From assembly GCF_000004075.3 (NCBI RefSeq), contig NC_026656.2, positions 12,276,001 through 12,340,000 on the forward strand: 64,000 nt of DNA, written 5' to 3'. A program made the position numbers and the translations under genes. The notes beneath the pieces are model-generated. The model ran no database searches and was not told the origin of the DNA. It worked only from the letters and a program-made list of their open reading frames with translations. The DNA comes from Cucumis sativus (lineage: Eukaryota > Streptophyta > Magnoliopsida > Cucurbitales > Cucurbitaceae). Shown in pieces: positions 46,965-58,392 of this stretch (position 1 is the first letter of the stretch; the number at the start of each line of letters is the position of its first letter).

Positions 46965-48456
46965 GGCAAGAAGAGAGAAGATAAGTGAAAGAATGAAGTA
47001 TTTGCAAAATTTGGTGCCTGGGTGTAACAAAATTGCTGGAAAAGCTGGAATGCTTGATGAAATTATTAATTATGTTCAATCTCTCCAACAACAAGTTGAG
47101 GTAATACCTCTTTCATCTTTCTCATCTAATTCAAATTAAAAACTAATCCCCTCCCAAATAAATACTAAATATTTTTTAACATTTTCATTTCAATATTATT
47201 CTTTGTGCAGTTCTTATCCATGAAAGTGGCTGCTCTAAACCACAGAGTTGATTTCATCAATGTAGATGATCTCTTGGCCAAGCAGGTGAGATTAATCATC
47301 ATTCATACCATAATAAATAAACAACTTACAAGTTTTAAGACCCCTTTTATCATCCTCTTGCCTATTGGTTTTAGTATAGTAAATAAAAAAGACCTTCCAC
47401 AAATGGTAAAAGAGGATCAATCACGAGTTTAATTTACGGTGGTTCATCTATCTAAGTTCTAATATATCGTGAGATAAATGTTGTAGAACGAGAGGCAAGT
47501 TGTTCGAATACTTGTTTAGTAAGTAAATTTTAGTCATCATAGAATCCGGTAATAAATAGAAACACGTGACTTCAATAAAAGATTTACATGAGATCATGAA
47601 TTTAATTTATGATGATCATCTATTTAAGATTTAATATATTATATATTTTAGTGGATTATATATATATATATTTAAAAAAACATCATTATTTTTATCACGA
47701 AAATGTCACATCAAGTACCCAAATTCAAATTATATAATTTTTTAACCTTCCGATAAGATTGCATAATTTTGAAGTCTTGTGATGTCCAAACTTTAAAAAC
47801 AAAAGTATGATTATTTACTCTAGAATATAAATTGATACAATATTATATTTTATATTTCATACAACAAAAAGAAATTACTATATATTTATATATATATATA
47901 TGGTAAGATGTCACGATCTATATGCTATAAACGTAATAGAATATTATATGGAATTGATATGGACTTAGTGAATAATTTTATCGTTAATAGAAAGATAAAT
48001 TTTGTTATATTGTTAATAAGACAATAATTTCTATTCAACATTCTCATGAATTTTTTTTATGAATCTTTACAGATGTTTCCGACTATAACGGACAATCGTT
48101 CATCCTACGATACTCAACTAGGAATAATGGGTTCAAGCTCTCTAACAATTCCTCAAACTCCATTGATCAACAGCAACTTGTCTTCAATTACTGTAATTAA
48201 TTTCCTAATTTTTTTTCTTTCCATTTCTTGAATTTTTCTCTAATTCAAATTCTTTATTTTTTAAACATTTTTTTCTTTTCTTGAATAGCATTTTGAAGTG
48301 TCTTCAACGTGGGGAGGTGAATTACAAAGATTTGAAGAAGGTGGAGGGGGGCCGCCATTGTTGTCACCATCAAGCTTTTTATCTCACCAATGTTCTGTCA
48401 TTGAAGATGAAAATGAAACATTATTTATGGACCACAAACTTCTTCTTCCATTTTAA
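45622..48456 (+). CDS. bHLH transcription factor (BEE/CIB/BPE-like subgroup)
   Basis: Six exons, 45622-45825, 46543-46863, 46966-47100, 47211-47285, 48073-48192 and 48289-48456, encode 340 residues. Exon 1 could instead end at 45831 (AAG before GTGATG), adding Val-Lys. The N-terminal half is charged and low-complexity ([11 protein letters not shown]). The bHLH follows: [16 protein letters not shown] ends exon 2 and [20 protein letters not shown] opens exon 3, then [22 protein letters not shown]. The basic region keeps His, Glu and Arg at the E-box/G-box contact positions. The RGQATDSHS lead-in and [12 protein letters not shown] tail are typical of subgroup XII, which acts in brassinosteroid, light and organ-size control (family knowledge). 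Intron 2 ends with a 16-unit AT repeat just before its acceptor. Intron 4 is 787 bases. Confidence 0.93.
46930..46961 (+). repeat. (AT)16 microsatellite at a splice acceptor
   Basis: Thirty-two bases of alternating A and T end three bases before the AG at 46964-46965, replacing the pyrimidine tract of bHLH intron 2. Confidence 0.92.
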
Positions 48457-51400
48457 ATATATATATATATATTCAAATTAATTCCAAACAAAAATTCAAC
48501 TTTTATTTGGGATTTGGTATTTTTCAATACCATTATTCTTTTTTCCTTTCCTTTCCTTTTATTTTCATTGTAATTAAGTAGAGGTATTAATAAATTAAAT
48601 TGTTCGATTTTGGATTAATATTAGACGTTTTTAAATGTTACACTTTCACATTTTTATCTATATATTTTAATTCATTCATTACTTCCCACTAATTCTTCAT
48701 CGCATCAATAGCAAAGTTTCTACTAAAAATTAAAATGGAATAATGTTAAAACATTAGATGCAGTAAGCTTTACTTGTAAGAGCTTAATCGAGAAAAAAAA
48801 AATCAACCTACCAAAACCAAATCTCTACACAAAATAAGTTCATTATATATGTGACCCTAATTTAGCCGTTTTTGTTGCAATGCAATTGCTATTAATTGAC
48901 TTTATCCATCGCAAAAGGCATAAACAATATCGTTGTTGGATGACTACATACAATATTTTAATTGTATTCTTAAGGATGAGAGAATTATCCTTCACCACCA
49001 AACATGCAACAAATTTAATAATAGACACTGAATATTTCGTTCACTAATTAAAAGTCATATTTCAGATAGTGAGAGAAGTGGATTAAAAAAATGTATTGCC
49101 TAAGTTCAAAACTCATTCGAGTAATAAGACTAATAAGAATATGTTTGTCACCTGTAAGCACAAGCTACCTATTAATAATAAGATAGATATTAAATGATTT
49201 ATGGGACAAAGTTTAATAGTGAAGTACATAAAAAGTCCAAACCTAGCTAGCTAGGGCAAAAAAGAAGAAAAAGGAAAAGGAAAAAGAGGAAAGGTATAGT
49301 TGGTTTTGTGGGTAGTTGAAGAATGTTTTATTTGTCCCTTGTTGGAAATTGAATTCTATTTTCAATATCAAACTTAATAAATAAATTTATTATTATTGTT
49401 TATAACAAAGAAAAATGAAGAGTTTTTTTAGTATATGGATGATATTATGTATATATATATATAGAGGACCACTAAAAGAGATGTATGCATCTTCTTGTTA
49501 CTTACCTTTCACTTTGGTCCATATGCCAAAAGAGAGTGATCTCATTGATTCTATGTTTGGGGCAATGGATGGAGAGATATGATTTTGTTCTTTCATTTTC
49601 TTAGGTCCCAAATTTTGGGCATACCCTCTTATCTAATTCTCTCTCCTTTTTGCCCTCTTTAAATGTCATTTTTCATTTCTTGTTTTGGATCGTCAGGTCA
49701 ACTTTTACGATAAAAAAATTAGTTTAATATTAATTATGAGTCGTTGAGTAACAAAGTATATACAATGCAAGTAATAAATAAGTAGGACTTTTTTTACATG
49801 CATGAGCTCTTTTGAGAGATTCAAATGAAATTTGACATAACCATTAAAAATTCAAGGTTTTGTTTGCCTTTTACTAACGTTATTGTTGGGTAAAGTTACG
49901 AACATGTCCAACAAAACATGTGTATAGGGCTATCTCCTTCTCACTTCTTGGTTCTAGCTTCTAGCTACTCACCGCTTGCTTCTAGTTTCTGATTTCTTTC
50001 TCCTCGTTTCTCTTTCTATCTTACCAATTAACTGTTTTCTCTTTTCTTCCTTTCACTCTAGTTTGTTGCCTTGGTGACCTCTACTTTTTTTTTTTTGTGG
50101 AGATTAGCTGCATAGCAACAATGGAAGACAAAAAATTAGAGAGGGAGGAATTGAGCACAAAGAGAAGTAGTTTATTAGATTTAAAAAAGAAAAAAAATGT
50201 AAATCGAAGGAGCATACATTTATGGGCTAAAATTTGAGATCCATTTCTATTTTTGGTAAGGAAGTAAAATTTGGCTAAGTATTAAGAAGTTGACGTCTGA
50301 ATAAATCAGCGAAAAGGATTAAGCAATAAAATCTTTTATAGTTAAAGTATACATTTTTCGATTAAGTGGGTAGTTCGCGAAAAAGTTGTACAATAAGAAG
50401 AGAAAAAGTATTTGCGTAAGTTAAGAAGTAAAAGTTGGTTAGTTCACATGGAATGGTTTCTTATAGTAAAAATATAACCACACGATAAAGTTATTTGCGA
50501 GAAATGATTAAGTGGTTGAAGTTATTCGCGGTTTGGGTTAAGCGGGAAGCAAGGTCTGACGATGAAAATGTCAAATTTGATTTGATAGGGATTTAAAAAT
50601 TTAGGCATGGCTAGGATGAATATTAAATTTACATGTGTGAAGTTTTAAGCATGAACTGACAAACTGAGAAGAGTTTATGCATGACTAAATTAGTTTAAGG
50701 GCTCTACAAATAAGAGGATTTTGGTAACTAAGGAGGGGATGATGAGAGTTTTGTTGCGAGAAGAAGAAGAAGAATTTTTTTAGTAAAGTTTGGTGATCAT
50801 AAATGTTTTTATGTTAAAACCTTTCTTGTGGTTTCTCTTTACTATTTTGAAAGATGATTTCAAATGAGAAAGTGTTTAAAAAATAGATGAAAAGTTTATA
50901 TGTGTTCAAGCATGATTAATAATGTTAAAGCTTAATTTGATGATTACGATTTCAATGCTATGAATTGATTTTCAAACCATTAGTTGATTCATTGATATAA
51001 TGTTAACTTTTATGTGCACATAAATAGTTCAGGTCACCATAGGGTGTACGAACTACATGGTGATAAGAAGTTGGCTTATGCGTTGAAATGAGCGTATAAA
51101 GTTTAGTGACCTAAGCAATAAGGATGAATATGTATGCTCTCGGATGTTGTTGATACAAAAGTCAAACGCAAGGTAATGAGATCAAGTGTAGAAAACGATT
51201 CGGGATTCTTGGTGAAATGAATGACTATTAACTAATGTGTGTTTATGTGAAATTGTTATGTTACAAATGTGTTTCTTTTAAGCATAATGAAAAGTTTATG
51301 CGAAATGAAATGATTTGAAGTTGTTTATGCGAAATAAAATGGTTTGAAGTTGTTTATGCGAAATGATGTTTGTGAAAAAGGTATTACGAAAGGTTTTCAT

Positions 51401-52700
51401 AAAATCTCACTAAGTCTTTTAGACTTACGTTTTAAAAATATATTTTCCAAGATCAGGTGTTTAGGCAAAGTAGATAAGAAGGTTGAATGATTTGCGACAA
51501 GATGATTCAAGGCCTTTTGAAAATGGTTAAGCTTTGGTTATTTAGTCAAAATATTGTAATAATGTATAAAATGTCTGTTATTAATAAAATTTACGTTTTT
51601 GTTTGTATTTACTTTGTTTGGCGTTTCTTTGTCCCCGTTGCGTTTGAGTGTTAATAGTTTAAAATGAGTTGAGAATAAGATTTTGCGACAAGAAAATTTC
51701 AAAGTTGTAACAAACTCACATCTTATTCCTAATACTTCCACGTTATCGTCCCAAAAAAACGGTGATTTTGTATGATGCTGAAATAAACAGAAGATCAAAG
51801 TTCATTTACTTTTAAACTTGGGGTTAATTTTCATTTGAACCTCGATAAAGGGAAACCCTTTGTACAATTTTTTCTAAATAAATAATGAAGTTGATGTTAT
51901 TTAGTCATCAAACTCAAGCTGAATTTTAAAACTTGTTAGAGTAAACAAAGAATATAGTCAATAACTTCACTTCACTTCCTTTCCCTCTAGTTTGTTACCT
52001 TCACTCCACTTTGTTTGTAAAATTAGATTATTGTTTCTAGATGTTTCAACAAGACACTTTGTTCTATAATTCATCCTTTTTGTACTAAGAAAAGGATGAT
52101 CCTAAAAACAAGAAAAATCCTCCTTATCTATGTGGCAGCTTGAAGTATTAATTAAACTTTTAACTTAAATAATCCACTTAACTTGCCAAGAATCTTGATT
52201 ACTAGTGAAATAATAATAAGTTAGATTCATCCAACTTAACACCTAAAATGCACCTAAAATGTTTTGTTGCATGTAATTAGGTCCTACCACTGAACCGGCT
52301 ATAGACAATTTCATAAATGTTCACACCAAGCACAACTATTGAAGAGTGAAAATCAACCACCTTTGATCGAGACCTTCCTTTTGGTCTATCATATTTACCC
52401 AGTCACAAATAAGATCACTTCATTGATATACTATTTTTTTAACTAGTTTTGTAAACTATACTCTGGTTTATAAATATGTTATGGAGCCCATTTTAGTTAA
52501 TCAACTTTTCAAATTGAAACCCATTTCTATATTGGCCACAGATCACACCTATTCGAAAACACAAAACATAAGATACAAATACAATACCACAACCATATCT
52601 AGGAAGTAAACTTTAATGCTAGAAATCTAGTAATATACATTACATATATAAAAATATAAATACAATATCAAATTCTTCTTATAACCTTCAACTTTAACAC
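48457..52700. other. Intergenic DNA, partly retrotransposon-like
   Basis: After the bHLH 3' UTR no gene is visible. 50.2-51.5 kb resembles a retrotransposon LTR or leader in style (repeated cgaaatgaaatg words, tctcactaagtcttttagac), but no protein domain or LTR pair supports this. Confidence 0.35.
51295..51365 (+). repeat. 29-bp tandem repeat, ~2.4 copies
   Basis: tttatgcgaaat-aaatg-tttgaagttg recurs at 51295, 51324 and partly from 51353, with two differences between the full copies. Confidence 0.85.
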
Positions 52701-52921
52701 TAAAACCAAAAAAGAAAACAGAGATTGATGAAGAGACATTGTAGATTCATTTCAGGCTTCAACCAAGTGTAGTTGAGATTCAAATCACAGATGTTTCTCC
52801 AGCTTCTGACACAAATGACAAACAGAATTCCAAACTCACAATTTGTAGTTTGAAACTTTGAATATGTAAACAAAAGGATTCAAAATAATTCCTCTTTATT
52901 TTATTTATCTTTTTCTTCTTT

Positions 52922-54640
52922 CTACAATATTGTACCTTTCCCAGGAACTATAACAACAGGTGCTGATTTGCAGTTGTGGAAGACATGCTCACTCACACTT
53001 CCTTGCAAAACACTGAAAATAAAACAAAGCCAAAAACAAATCTACATTGTGTTAATAAGCTAAGTCTACAGGAAATATCTTGACTTCTAGATGTCAAGCA
53101 TAAGATTTTGTAAGGTGAGTTCGATTGTATGAAGAGAGCTTATATAAAAGCATGAATGTATGTATAGGTATATAGAAGCGATGTGAAAACTAAGATTATT
53201 AGGGGCATATTAGAAAATATGCTAGTAAGTTTGCTAGGGTTCTTCGTTATAAAAAAAGGGAGTGAGTTGGGGGGAGCAAGGTGTGAAGAAATTTGTAGGA
53301 TTTTCTTTGGGTTTTTTTTTCTGAAGAGACTAGCCCTCTCAAAAGGCAGGTTATATTGTTACTTTTCTTATGATATTACAACAAATTCTATATATTTCCA
53401 AATTTGAGTATTCTTGAGTGTTTCTTTCTTAGGTGATAACCTAACAGGTCGCCATGCGTTCTCTAGAGTTGCTACTTTCCATTCAATTGCAATGTGTTCT
53501 CTAGGGTTGTTTCCCGCTAGATGTTGAAGATAATCTTCAACATCTCACTGGTCGACCTTGACCTCTGGGATTCATGGGTCAAAGAGCTTATTTGGATTTA
53601 CTTTCTAGAAACTCAACCCAAGTATACTCTAAATTTTAAGTAGGAAGTAAAATAGACGAATACATACATCAAATCTATACTCAACTTCTTAATCTCTCCA
53701 TATATGAGCCCAATCTATAAGCCAAACACCCAAGAGGTTATGTTTTGGTTTAGTTTAGTTTTGATCTTATTTCATTTGTATACTTATACTTGTATATCTT
53801 TTGACTCTGTTCATGAATTGGTTCAATAGTTGGTTTTAAATCTTTGTCCTTTTATGGCTCATTCATCCAAAACTTCAAATAATGTCACAACCAAAACATA
53901 TATCCTAAAACACTTGCATCATCAAGTGAGATAAAAAGTTGAACATAAAAACACCAAAATGAAATACATGTAAGAGTCAGAAAACCAAAATCCCACAGAA
54001 AACTTGCCAAGTTTAAGTTATACCTTTGAATCAAGCTTCTTCCTCTAGTGCCCATAACAACAGCAGCAGGCTTCAACTTCTCTGCTTCTTTACAAATAAC
54101 CTTCCCTGCATCTCCTTGCACAATCCTTGCCACAGTCCTAACCTGAAAAGAAAAACAAAAAGCCGTAAAATCATATCTCATTTGCCATTAATGGCAGCTA
54201 AATATAAGCAGTGTTATTAAGTCAGTACTCACCATGGCCACTTCAAAGGCCTCCACTGCAAGCTTCTCCATCAAGCCCTGGCTGAACTCATAAACTAATT
54301 CATTCTTCACATCTAATTAAACAAAACCCACAAAAGAAAAAAACAATGAGATCAATGAAATGGAGATTTTGGGTTGATTATGTTAAAGGGTTTTGAGGAA
54401 TTCATTACTGGAAACGGCGTGGACTAAATGGATGGTGTCAGCGAGGCGGCAGAAATGGATTAAAGCCCAATCGAAAGCGTGCTTGCTGTTGGGACCATGA
54501 TCGACGGCGATAAGGATGTCTCGGCCACGGCGTCTCTCCGCCGTCTCTCTCTCTAGCTCAGGCTCCGGCACCACTGGGATAAGCGAGGGAAGCCGGACTT
54601 CTCTCCAGTTGTATTCTTCTTCCTCCTCTAATGTATCCAT
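52922..54640 (-). CDS. Universal stress protein (USPA family), 173 aa
   Basis: Four exons, 54409-54640, 54233-54312, 54024-54142 and 52922-53012, join in phase and encode 173 residues. A charged N-terminal stretch of about 40 residues precedes the USP fold. ILIAVDHGPNSKHAFDWALI is strand 1 and helix 1; IHLVHAV is strand 2. VVMGTRGRS at the exon 3 end joins LIQSVLQGS across the junction, giving the full G-x2-G-x9-G-S nucleotide-binding signature. The C-terminal strand is PVVIVPGKG. ATP binding is therefore expected. Plant relatives act in drought, hypoxia and redox responses. Intron 3 (1011 bases) contains a repeat in antisense orientation. The 3' UTR probably runs to about 52.7 kb. Confidence 0.92.
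53180..53412 (+). repeat. LTR-like repeat in USP intron 3
   Basis: The stretch shows a typical plant LTR-end style: gggttcttcgttataaa, then agccctctcaaaaggc, then tgatattacaaca. A related sequence with the same order of phrases is in a GlnRS intron near 62.1-62.33 kb. Both are antisense to their host genes. No coding part or partner LTR is visible. Confidence 0.4.
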
Positions 54641-56919
54641 GGAAATGGAGAAACAAGTGGATCAAAAGGTATGAATGGGATTTGGGGTTAGTTTTAGTGC
54701 GTATGTTTGGATTGTGGAATTGAATCGAAGAGACCGTAAATAGAGTGATGATTGGGGATTTAAAATGGTGGCCGGAATCAGAGTTGGTGGTGAGTTTGGT
54801 CTATTTGCTTTCTAGAGCCGCCAATGCTGAAGAAAATATGTCTTTGATTGTTCGTTCAAGGTTGGCTGTGCTGTATACTCTATAGATTGTAACAAATTAC
54901 TTTTGCCTTTGTGAAAAATACTTTTCTAGGTGCCCAAGTTTATCTACCATAATTGCACACACTCATTACACACTTTAGTACATAATTTAATAAGTTAAAA
55001 TTCTATCTTACTCCTTAACCTTTATATCTTAGTCTATTAAACGCTAAATATTTTAGTTCTCACTTTCCTTCAAAGAACAAGCGATATGGTTTCTAGGATT
55101 TATTTTTTGTCAAAATTCAACAACTCCATCTCCACGTCATTACCAACAATTGCTTCCCTCTTTGCTTCATCACCACATATTCAACAATTAGGCTTCAAAT
55201 TAAAATTAGTTCAATTTGTTAGAACTTCTCAATAGTAATCTATATATATGGAAACAAATTGGTAGTTTTGAATTGATTGAGTTAATTAGATGACTTATTT
55301 GAAGAGACCCAAATAAATACTGGTTTTTTTAGAAACTCTAGTACTGATGAGTGATTTGTAAAACCCAGTGGATGTAGTCACAAATTGCATTTTAATTAAG
55401 CTTGTTTCTACTCCTTTTCTCTCGTTCTTCATATCCTTCCTTCCTTCAAAAAGAATTGATTTGCATGATGTTTTCTTTTACGTTACAAGTGTAAAAGAGA
55501 ATATTAATTAGTTCAACACGTGGGGTTTTTATGTTTAACATTCATTGGGCAAAAAGAACTCATTTTATTTACTCGAAGGTTTTGATCTCTAATCTATCCT
55601 TGATTGAATTTAATTAGAGGGGTGTTGTTATGGGCTGTAGAGTATTTGGGTGCTAAGTGCCCTCCTGTTGTAGAGGATTTTAGTTTTCGGTTGTATTTTC
55701 ATCTTTAAGGATATTTGATGTGTTTTTCTTTTAGCCTAAGTTACTACATAGTATCTTGGACGCTTATAGACTCCCACTTGGATTAAAATTGTTGTTCCTA
55801 ATCTCAATATTATTCTGCTGATGCTGTCTTCTTCTCACTTTCTTCAATTTCAGATTCTAATTCATTTGAAACCCCTCAAGTCCACATTCCAGCGGCCTTC
55901 CACTCCACCAGCAATGAGCAACTCAAATGGAAACCCTTCTTCTCCCACGGTTTCCACTCCTCCCTCGTCACTTCAACTGACAATCTTGACAATCTTGACG
56001 ATGTGTTGCACATTGGGACTCCTTTATTTTATTCATCTTTTGCATTATGAAAGCAAAAAAGGAATACATACATTATACAAAAAAGAAACTTCCTCAAAAC
56101 AAACCCCTTATCGAGGACGAGTAACTCAAAATATTATGTGTAATGTGTGCATGTTCCTTTAACATGTTATTCACTTTTGTATACACTAGATGGGGAAAAA
56201 ATGCAAATGATTCAAGAATATTCATTGATGCTATAAGCAAGAGAAAAATAATTAGAAAACAAAGAGAAATACCAATTGCTTGTTGCACATTGCATAGTTC
56301 TACTAGAAACAAATAGATGGATGATCGATTATTTGAAGAACGTAGACAATAGACTAAAATCTATTAATAAAGTTTTACTATTTTTTTTCTCGTAATTATT
56401 GTGAAACTAAATTAAAAGAATAATAACATTTAATAAATTTAAAGTGTTACATTTTAGAATAAAAAGAAAGGTAAATAAAGAAGTTTAAAATTCTCCTAAA
56501 TTTGTAACTTTGTGTTATTCACTACAATGTCTAAAAATGAGGACCTTTCATTCTGGTAGAAAACTTTAACTAAAAACAATATATCAAGACTTTGAAAGGC
56601 TTGGCGGGTTTGTATTTCAACGTGTAACCAATAGTTAGGACTAAGCAATCAATTTTTACTAAAAGCAACCAATTATTGAAATGTCTCTCCTTTAAATTTT
56701 CAACAAAAATGCTTTGTATTTTTATCTAAACCACTAAAAATCTAAGTGAAAACAAGACTGACGAACTGAATCACGACAATGACGTTATCGATCAAATGAA
56801 ATGAGGATCGTTTTCCAAAATATAGCGAAGTGAAACAATTATCCGCGGTGTAAGATGCTTGCAATGTTCAGATTACACAGTAGAGCAGAAAAAAAGGAAG
56901 AAGAAGAATAAACTAGAAA
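54641..56919. other. Intergenic DNA with an unresolved ORF
   Basis: 55821-56162 is open for 113 codons, and an overlapping frame (HIPAAFHSTSNEQLKWKPFF) also stays open. Neither matches a family I know, so I call no gene. The first ~150 bases are the USP promoter. Confidence 0.35.
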
Positions 56920-57018
56920 GAGAAGGAGCTCAGAAACAAATGAATGGATGAGAAATTATCCTCACATAGAGATCGGATTAACGAGATTATTTGTACTCAT
57001 CATCATCGCAGCCTTCTC
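56920..57018 (-). ncRNA. Candidate C/D-box snoRNA with 25S rRNA complementarity
   Basis: On the minus strand a 99-base segment is bounded by GAGAAGG and CCTTCTC, a perfect 7-bp terminal stem. Inside it a C box lies in GATGATGATGA (57007-56997) and a D box CTGA at 56933-56930. Two internal stretches, AATCTCGTTAATCC and ATCCATTCAT, are complementary to one conserved piece of 25S rRNA that I know as ATGAATGGATTAACGAGATT. The 14-base match sits in the D' guide position if CCGA is D' and GTGAGGA is C'. That predicts 2'-O-methylation of an A in TTAACG, but the exact base depends on where D' is. The second match starts seven bases from box D, so it may be an accessory pairing. I cannot give a snoRNA name. 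Confidence 0.68.
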
Positions 57019-57133
57019 GTAAACAGAAATAAAATGGGAAATTAGGGTTGGTCTATAGATCAGAAAAGAAAGAAGAAAGAAGAATTAGGAATTGATTTTA
57101 GGTTTTGGAAATAGGAAGATAGCAAAAGAGAGG

Positions 57134-57225
57134 TATTTATAGAACACAAAATTCCAAACCCTAGACCGATGAAAGGCTTCGAAGGTTGGTTATCTGTAAT
57201 TGTTAAAAGCCCACATGAAAGCCCA
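57134..57225 (-). promoter_or_regulatory. snoRNA-type promoter: site II pair, telo-box, TATA
   Basis: Reading the minus strand, two TGGGCTT site II elements (rc of 57219-57225 and 57207-57213) come first, then a telo-box (AAACCCTA on the plus strand at 57156-57163), then TATAAATA (rc of 57134-57141). This combination is typical of plant ribosomal-protein and snoRNA genes. It sits about 115 bases upstream of the snoRNA. Confidence 0.65.
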
Positions 57226-57229
57226 TTGG

Positions 57230-58392
57230 ATCACACTTTTTTTGCTCTCTCTTTACTTTTTTTTTTAATAGGAAGTTTGGTTTCAATTTAGTCAATAGAC
57301 TTTAAATCACAATCAAAAGAACTCCAAAACGTACCGGAGGTGAATGGAGAATAGAATATGTGAAATTGTGCTCCAACAATGTTTGATGAATTAAGAGTGA
57401 GCCAAAGAGTAAAGATCCTCCTCAATTAGAAAAGTAATCTAAAATGGTCCATTGACCAATTAATAATACCACTATCAATCAATTCAATTTCACAATTGGG
57501 GGCAAAGGGTAAAAATAGCTAATATCTTAGGTATACTCCCTAAATTGTTGGCCTCAACAATCTTAATCTTAATATTGCATGAATCATTCTTAGACTTAGC
57601 ATGGGTGAAAATGACAATAGTAGTTGATTTTTCTAAAAGGAAAAAAAAAAAAAAAACTTATCATTTACCACCCAGACGAAATAAGAAACTAGAATATAAT
57701 GAATAATTAGTCAAATAAAATTTTAGGGTAAATTGCCCCAAACTAAAATTCAAATTTTAAATCGATGCAAATCATAATTTTAATTGATGTAAGCATAATT
57801 TTTTTTAGAAGAGTGTAAAGGGATGTTTACCCTAAAATTTATTTGATAGTAGCACCTTAAGCATAATCATTTATTTAATTCAATTGTAATAAATTAATAA
57901 AAATTGATTGATTCTTTGAAATACATCTATAATCTCATTGATAAGAATATGTAGCAATACAGTATCTTAGTTTGTTTAAAAAATCAGTTCATTAATAATG
58001 TATGAAAAAATAACTATGATGTTTGTGTATGTTACAACCACCATAAACTTTTAATTTCATCAATCAGTCTCTAATACTTTGTTAAATGTTGCAATCAAAC
58101 TCTTAAGTCAAATTTGGAAAGACTCACGCGGACAATCAAAACCCATTCCTGTTAAGGCTTGAACTAGTACTTTAAATACATTAATTTATATATCGCATTT
58201 ACGTGAAACCTATGGATTAATCTCATTAAATAAATAATAATAACATTTGTTTATACAAAATTTGATAACATTCTTGGTGTTATGAATCAAACCATGTTGT
58301 ACAATTGTTAAACTGAAAATTTTACTAGCTAAAACACCTTTCTTTTCTTTTTTTTTCTTTTCCAATCTTTGTCATGCCATTTCTTTTTCAAC
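57230..58392. other. Intergenic DNA between the snoRNA and GlnRS genes
   Basis: No gene is visible. The last 100-300 bases should be the GlnRS 3' UTR. Confidence 0.4.

Noticed and set aside
55821..56162. 113-codon ORF with a hydrophobic stretch
   Set aside because: Two overlapping frames are equally open and neither resembles a known family.
56941..57007. Tiny ORF (MMMSTNNLVNP) inside the snoRNA
   Set aside because: The ATG triplets are the C box; rRNA complementarity and terminal stem explain the sequence better.
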